Shown here: piece after piece, positions 61,087 through 64,000 of the stretch
Position numbering within the stretch: position 1 is the first letter of the stretch
Layout of the letters: each line of letters begins with the position of its first letter
Assembly (NCBI GenBank): GCA_963805915.1
Contig: CAWDWD010000018.1
Coordinates: 62,001-126,000 of the forward strand
Direction of reading: 5' to 3'
Origin: JAEULH01 sp963805915
GTDB lineage: Bacteria > Pseudomonadota > Alphaproteobacteria > Rhodospirillales > Defluviicoccaceae
DNA: 64,000 nt
Made by a program: the position numbers and the translations under genes
Notes under the pieces: model-generated
Seen by the model: only the letters and a program-made list of their open reading frames with translations
Told to the model about the DNA's origin: nothing
The model's database searches: none

Positions 61087-61574
61087 GGGACCGCCGTCGC
61101 GGCCCGTCAACAAGCGCTTGCCGGGGGTCACGCTTTGACACCGTGGCCATAGTGCGTGCCCCGGCGATAGGGCTTGCACTCGCCGCGCAAGGGAGATCAA
61201 ATAATGCTGTGAACGATTTCCAAGCTGTCATCCAGGGGGGTACTGACATGACTGGAAAACGGATTGTTTGGCGTGACAAGAGCCTGCAGCAAGTCCGCCT
61301 ACGACGGCGACAACAAGGTTGCAAGTTCGTTGTTTTGTTCTTCGGATGCGCCGGTGAGCCGCCCATCGCATCTCCCATCATCGCCGGCGGCAGAGCGTCC
61401 GACGCCGGAGATTCCAAGTCCTCGCTTATCCATGCCACGCGCGCTGGCCATGCAGATGGTGAGCGCCATCGTGGGTTTGGCATGGGCGGCGGCGCAAGGG
61501 ACGAGACCGCGTCGGTCGAGCCTGCTTCGCTCGGCCACCGCGTCGCCAGCGGCGGATGATGCCGCCGCGCCTCG
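61087..61574. other. 488-base gap between deacetylase and ChaN-like gene
   Basis: Part of this may belong to a longer deacetylase N-terminus (open to 61200). From 61200 to 61574 frames on both strands are Ser/Arg/Ala-rich without family patterns. It should carry both divergent promoters. No repeat or RNA gene seen. Confidence 0.4.
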
Positions 61575-62525
61575 GTGGGGGACCTGTCGGTCTCTTGCCA
61601 GCCCGCTCGCGGCTTGCGTCGTCCTGTTACGTTGATCTTGGCGACGAACTTGCCGGCGACAGGAGCGATCGCGGCCGGCGGCGCGTCAGACCCGGCCGCT
61701 GCCGCGACCGGGACGTGGCTGAACCCGGCGTCGCGCGAGAATCTGGGCGCCGATGTCGTCATCGGCCGCGCCGTTGCTGCCGATAGTGTCCTCCTCGGCG
61801 AGGTCCACGACGATCCCGAAAACCACCGCTGGCAACTTCATGTGCTGACGGCGCTCCATGCACAGCGGCCGCGGATGGTGATTGGCCTGGAAGTATTTCC
61901 TCGCTCGGTCCAGCTGATCCTCGACCGCTGGGTCGCCGGCGAGTTGACCGAGAAGGCGTTTCTCACCGCTGTCCGCTGGTCCGAGGTCTGGGGCTACGAT
62001 CCGGCGCTTTACCTGCCGCTGTTCCACTTCGCTCGGATGTACCGCCTGCCGCTGGTCGCGCTGAATGTGCGACGAAAGTTGGTGTCGCGGGTGGCGCGCG
62101 ATGGCTGGGGGGCGGTGCCTGCCGCCGAACGCGAGGGGCTCGGCGAGCCCGCGCCCATCAGCTCTGCCTATCGCAATTTTCTATCCGAATTCTTTGCCCT
62201 TGGCGCGCACGCCAAGGGTGGCCGCGAAGCGCCGGGCGAATTAGGCCTCTCGCGCTTCATCGAGGCGCAACTGACCTGGGACCGGGCCATGGCCGAGGCT
62301 ATCCGCGATGCGAAGTCAACGCATCCAGAGGCGCTTGTGGTCGCCGTCGCCGGTCGGGGTCATGTCGATCACGGTTGGGGCATCTCCCGCCAACTCAGCG
62401 CTCTCGGAGCTCCCGCGCCAATGATCCTGCTCGCGGTCGCGGAACCCGATGTTCCTGCCATCGCGCCCGATATCGCGGACGCCGTCTTTGTGCTACGGCC
62501 GTGGAAGGCCACCGAGGAGCGCTGA
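61575..62525 (+). CDS. ChaN-family (DUF399) lipoprotein-like protein
   Basis: A 316-residue protein containing VLLGEVHDDPENHRWQLHVL, MVIGLEVFPRSVQLILDRWV and VVAVAGRGHVDHGWGISRQL, the ChaN blocks; the His near the end of the last one is a heme-ligand candidate in characterised members. ChaN-like proteins are surface or periplasmic heme-binding proteins thought to aid iron uptake. The N-terminal 40 residues are Ala/Thr-rich and may contain a weak signal; no convincing lipobox was seen, and the true start is uncertain (the GTG at 61575 lacks a clear ribosome-binding site). Confidence 0.8.
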   Translation: MGDLSVSCQPARGLRRPVTLILATNLPATGAIAAGGASDPAAAATGTWLNPASRENLGADVVIGRAVAADSVLLGEVHDDPENHRWQLHVLTALHAQRPRMVIGLEVFPRSVQLILDRWVAGELTEKAFLTAVRWSEVWGYDPALYLPLFHFARMYRLPLVALNVRRKLVSRVARDGWGAVPAAEREGLGEPAPISSAYRNFLSEFFALGAHAKGGREAPGELGLSRFIEAQLTWDRAMAEAIRDAKSTHPEALVVAVAGRGHVDHGWGISRQLSALGAPAPMILLAVAEPDVPAIAPDIADAVFVLRPWKATEER

Positions 62526-62540
62526 CCAGAACTAGCTAGG

Positions 62541-62888
62541 CTAGGCCAGGCTGCCCGCTTGGCCATTGAGCAGGCCGGCACTGACCTGACGGTTGATGTT
62601 GATCAAGGCGTCGCAGGTGGCCTCGGCCGGCGCCCGCGCGGCGTCTGGCGTGGCAGCGATGACGAAGTCACCGAGTTTTCCGAGATTGGTCTTCACCGCC
62701 TCCGGCAAGCTCCCGTTGGCCGTTCTGGTAATGGCCCTGATGGCTGTCCAAAGCGCAACGTTATGTTTCAGCGCCATGGAGACGCGGCCGGGGTCGGCGA
62801 TGCGGGCCTGCTCGATCAGCGCCGCGGCGCGCGCCAGGGCGATGGCGTCGGTTTCTGAAAATACGGGATGGTCGGCCATGTCAGGCAA
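62541..62888 (-). CDS. flaF: flagellar biosynthesis regulator FlaF
   Basis: A 115-residue helical protein. ARAAALIEQARIADPGRVSM, the conserved ALKHNVALWTAIRAITRTAN with the NxxLWT core, and LPEAVKTNLGKLGDFVIAAT, then DALININRQVSAGLLNG, are the FlaF pattern. In Caulobacter and other alphaproteobacteria FlaF is needed for flagellin synthesis and secretion, opposing FlbT. It lies 9 bases after the flgL-like stop, so the two are probably one transcript. Met 62879 is an alternative start. Confidence 0.85.
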   Translation of the reverse strand: MPDMADHPVFSETDAIALARAAALIEQARIADPGRVSMALKHNVALWTAIRAITRTANGSLPEAVKTNLGKLGDFVIAATPDAARAPAEATCDALININRQVSAGLLNGQAGSLA

Positions 62889-62896
62889 TTCTCCGG

Positions 62897-64000
62897 TTAA
62901 AGGTAGTTCATCAGGCTGAATTGTCGGATGCGCGAGACGACCTGATACGACGCTTCGAGCGCGCGGCCGTCGTCGAGCAGACGGGTGAGCGCTTCAAGCT
63001 GGTCGACGTTTTCGATCTCGGCGACCCTGTCTTCGAGCGAGACCATCAGCGAGCGGTGGCGCTCGATGGTCTCGTTGAGGACAACCTGGTTGAAGCCCAG
63101 GTCCATCCGCGCGCTCTCGATGCTGCCCTCGGCCTCGGGTCCGAACGGCTCGCCCGCGCCTGACGCCCGCTCGAGCGCCGAACTCAGCAGCGACAGCGAC
63201 TGGTCGACCCGGCCCATGTTCTGGTCAAGGCCGCCGGCGGTGCCGTAGGCGCCCTGGGCGATCATCCCGATCGCGCGGATCGCCTTTTCGAAGGCCGGAT
63301 CGATAGCGTTGAGCGAGAGCGAGAACCTGCGTTCGTCGTCCGCCCGGTGGGTCTGGGCTATGCTATCGCCGGCGTACCAGTTGCCGAGCGTGATGGTCGC
63401 GCCGGCTTCCGCGCCGTTGTTGATGGCATTGACGACGTTGATGGTCGCGGGCCCGACGCTCATGGCGCCGGAGATCGTAATCTGGTCGGAGCCGTTGGTC
63501 GAAACGACGGTGTAGTCGCCATCGTTGCCGACAGCGCTATTGGACAGCGTAATGGTCGCGCCCACGGCGAGGTTGGCGAAGGCGCCTGGCGTCGTCGCGG
63601 TGATGGTATCGCCGCCCGTGATCGTGAGCCCGCCGGTCGCCGCCGGCGTCAACGATCCGCTCGCGCCGACGTGGGCCGCGGCACTCGGCGGATAGACCAC
63701 GCTTTCGCCGTCATAGCGGGCCTGGAAGTCGGCGAAGGTGGTCAAGCCCATGTCCACGGGCCGGGTTGTCGCCCGGCTGCCGGCGAACAGAAAACGGCCG
63801 TCCACGCCGGTATTGAGGTAGCTTTCCACGTCCTTCAGCGCACGGAACGCCCAGTTCTGAACCTCGGTGACATGGGCCTCGTCGAGCGGCTGGTTGACGC
63901 CGAGATCGAGCAGGACGGCGCGGAAGTCGTGAACGGTCTTGCCGATCGCTTCGACGGTCGTATCGGTGGCCTGCAACCGGGTCTGCAGCATCTCGTTGTT
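62897..64000 (-). CDS. flgL: flagellar hook-associated protein FlgL-like (5' end outside window)
   Basis: The frame has no start within the window: it is open through position 64000 (Asn-Asn-Glu before Met 63991). The visible 367 residues include an N-terminal D0/D1 helix continuing EMLQTRLQATDTTVEAIG, then YLNTGVDGRFLFAGSRATTR (typical of FlgL), a beta-rich insertion of about 130 residues rich in Thr/Ala/Gly, and the C-terminal D0 helix ending ASYQVVSRIRQFSLMNYL. FlgL joins hook and filament. The beta insertion is larger than in enteric FlgL and would form a surface-exposed domain. Confidence 0.88.
   Translation of the reverse strand, partial: NNEMLQTRLQATDTTVEAIGKTVHDFRAVLLDLGVNQPLDEAHVTEVQNWAFRALKDVESYLNTGVDGRFLFAGSRATTRPVDMGLTTFADFQARYDGESVVYPPSAAAHVGASGSLTPAATGGLTITGGDTITATTPGAFANLAVGATITLSNSAVGNDGDYTVVSTNGSDQITISGAMSVGPATINVVNAINNGAEAGATITLGNWYAGDSIAQTHRADDERRFSLSLNAIDPAFEKAIRAIGMIAQGAYGTAGGLDQNMGRVDQSLSLLSSALERASGAGEPFGPEAEGSIESARMDLGFNQVVLNETIERHRSLMVSLEDRVAEIENVDQLEALTRLLDDGRALEASYQVVSRIRQFSLMNYL

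Noticed and set aside
1..64000. tRNA, rRNA or known riboswitch
   Set aside because: I saw no tRNA-like cloverleaf, rRNA or clear cobalamin-riboswitch consensus by eye; a covariance-model scan would decide.

Overview
The window looks like chromosomal DNA of a GC-rich alphaproteobacterium, probably close to Rhodospirillales. Supporting signs are a GcrA-family regulator, an SOS box of the alphaproteobacterial type (GAAC-N7-GAAC), the class I lysyl-tRNA synthetase, the plant/alpha-type glutamate-cysteine ligase, FlaF beside a FlgL-like gene, and a two-subunit methylmalonyl-CoA mutase with MeaB. Assignments come from reading the sequence only; no database search was run.

Layout. 1-435 is the start of a secreted malectin-domain protein that runs off the left edge. 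700-12,400 (minus strand) is a compact T7-like (podovirus) structural module: two small conserved genes, portal, a small Bbp19-like protein, scaffold, capsid, tail tubular A, tail tubular B (frameshifted), a core-like protein, a holin-like protein, three small genes and the large terminase, followed by a GcrA-like gene. No integrase, replication gene, endolysin or tail fibre is visible. The module is headed by an SOS box and faces a divergent S24 (LexA/CI-like) repressor, with two related palindromic candidate operators.

13.5-38.5 kb is mainly housekeeping: xseA (frameshifted), purD, tadA, a hemerythrin-like gene, a VanZ-like gene with an in-frame stop, a short-chain fatty-acid transporter, a ubiD-lysK pair, ubiA, rsmE-gshA, tldD, an FkbM methyltransferase, metZ-alkB, a ferredoxin reductase with a rhodanese, korAB, pmbA, a PIG-L deacetylase and a glycosyltransferase.

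39.7-43.7 kb is the most interesting region. Four minus-strand genes encode a secreted Asn/Asp-rich protein, a small secreted protein with a double-Gly motif, a C39 cysteine peptidase and a second secreted protein with a double-Gly motif. They converge on an outer-membrane beta-barrel gene of the Phenol_MetA_deg type. Content, sizes and the peptidase-then-E-like order resemble the Pseudomonas Fap functional-amyloid operon, so I propose a divergent Fap-like secretion system whose exported parts may be processed at Gly-Gly.

44-64 kb holds mmsA, an SDR, a small lipoprotein, two MipA/OmpV-like porins around a patch of broken IS630/IS21 elements and a large MscS channel, then meaB, the methylmalonyl-CoA mutase subunits (small subunit frameshifted), a periplasmic copper chaperone, a histone-deacetylase-like enzyme, a ChaN-like protein, flaF and a partial flgL. 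mmsA and mutAB/meaB together point to propionyl-CoA/valine catabolism. Three conserved genes (tail tube B, xseA, mutA) each carry one extra A/T in a GAAC context, so sequencing error must be weighed against true gene decay.
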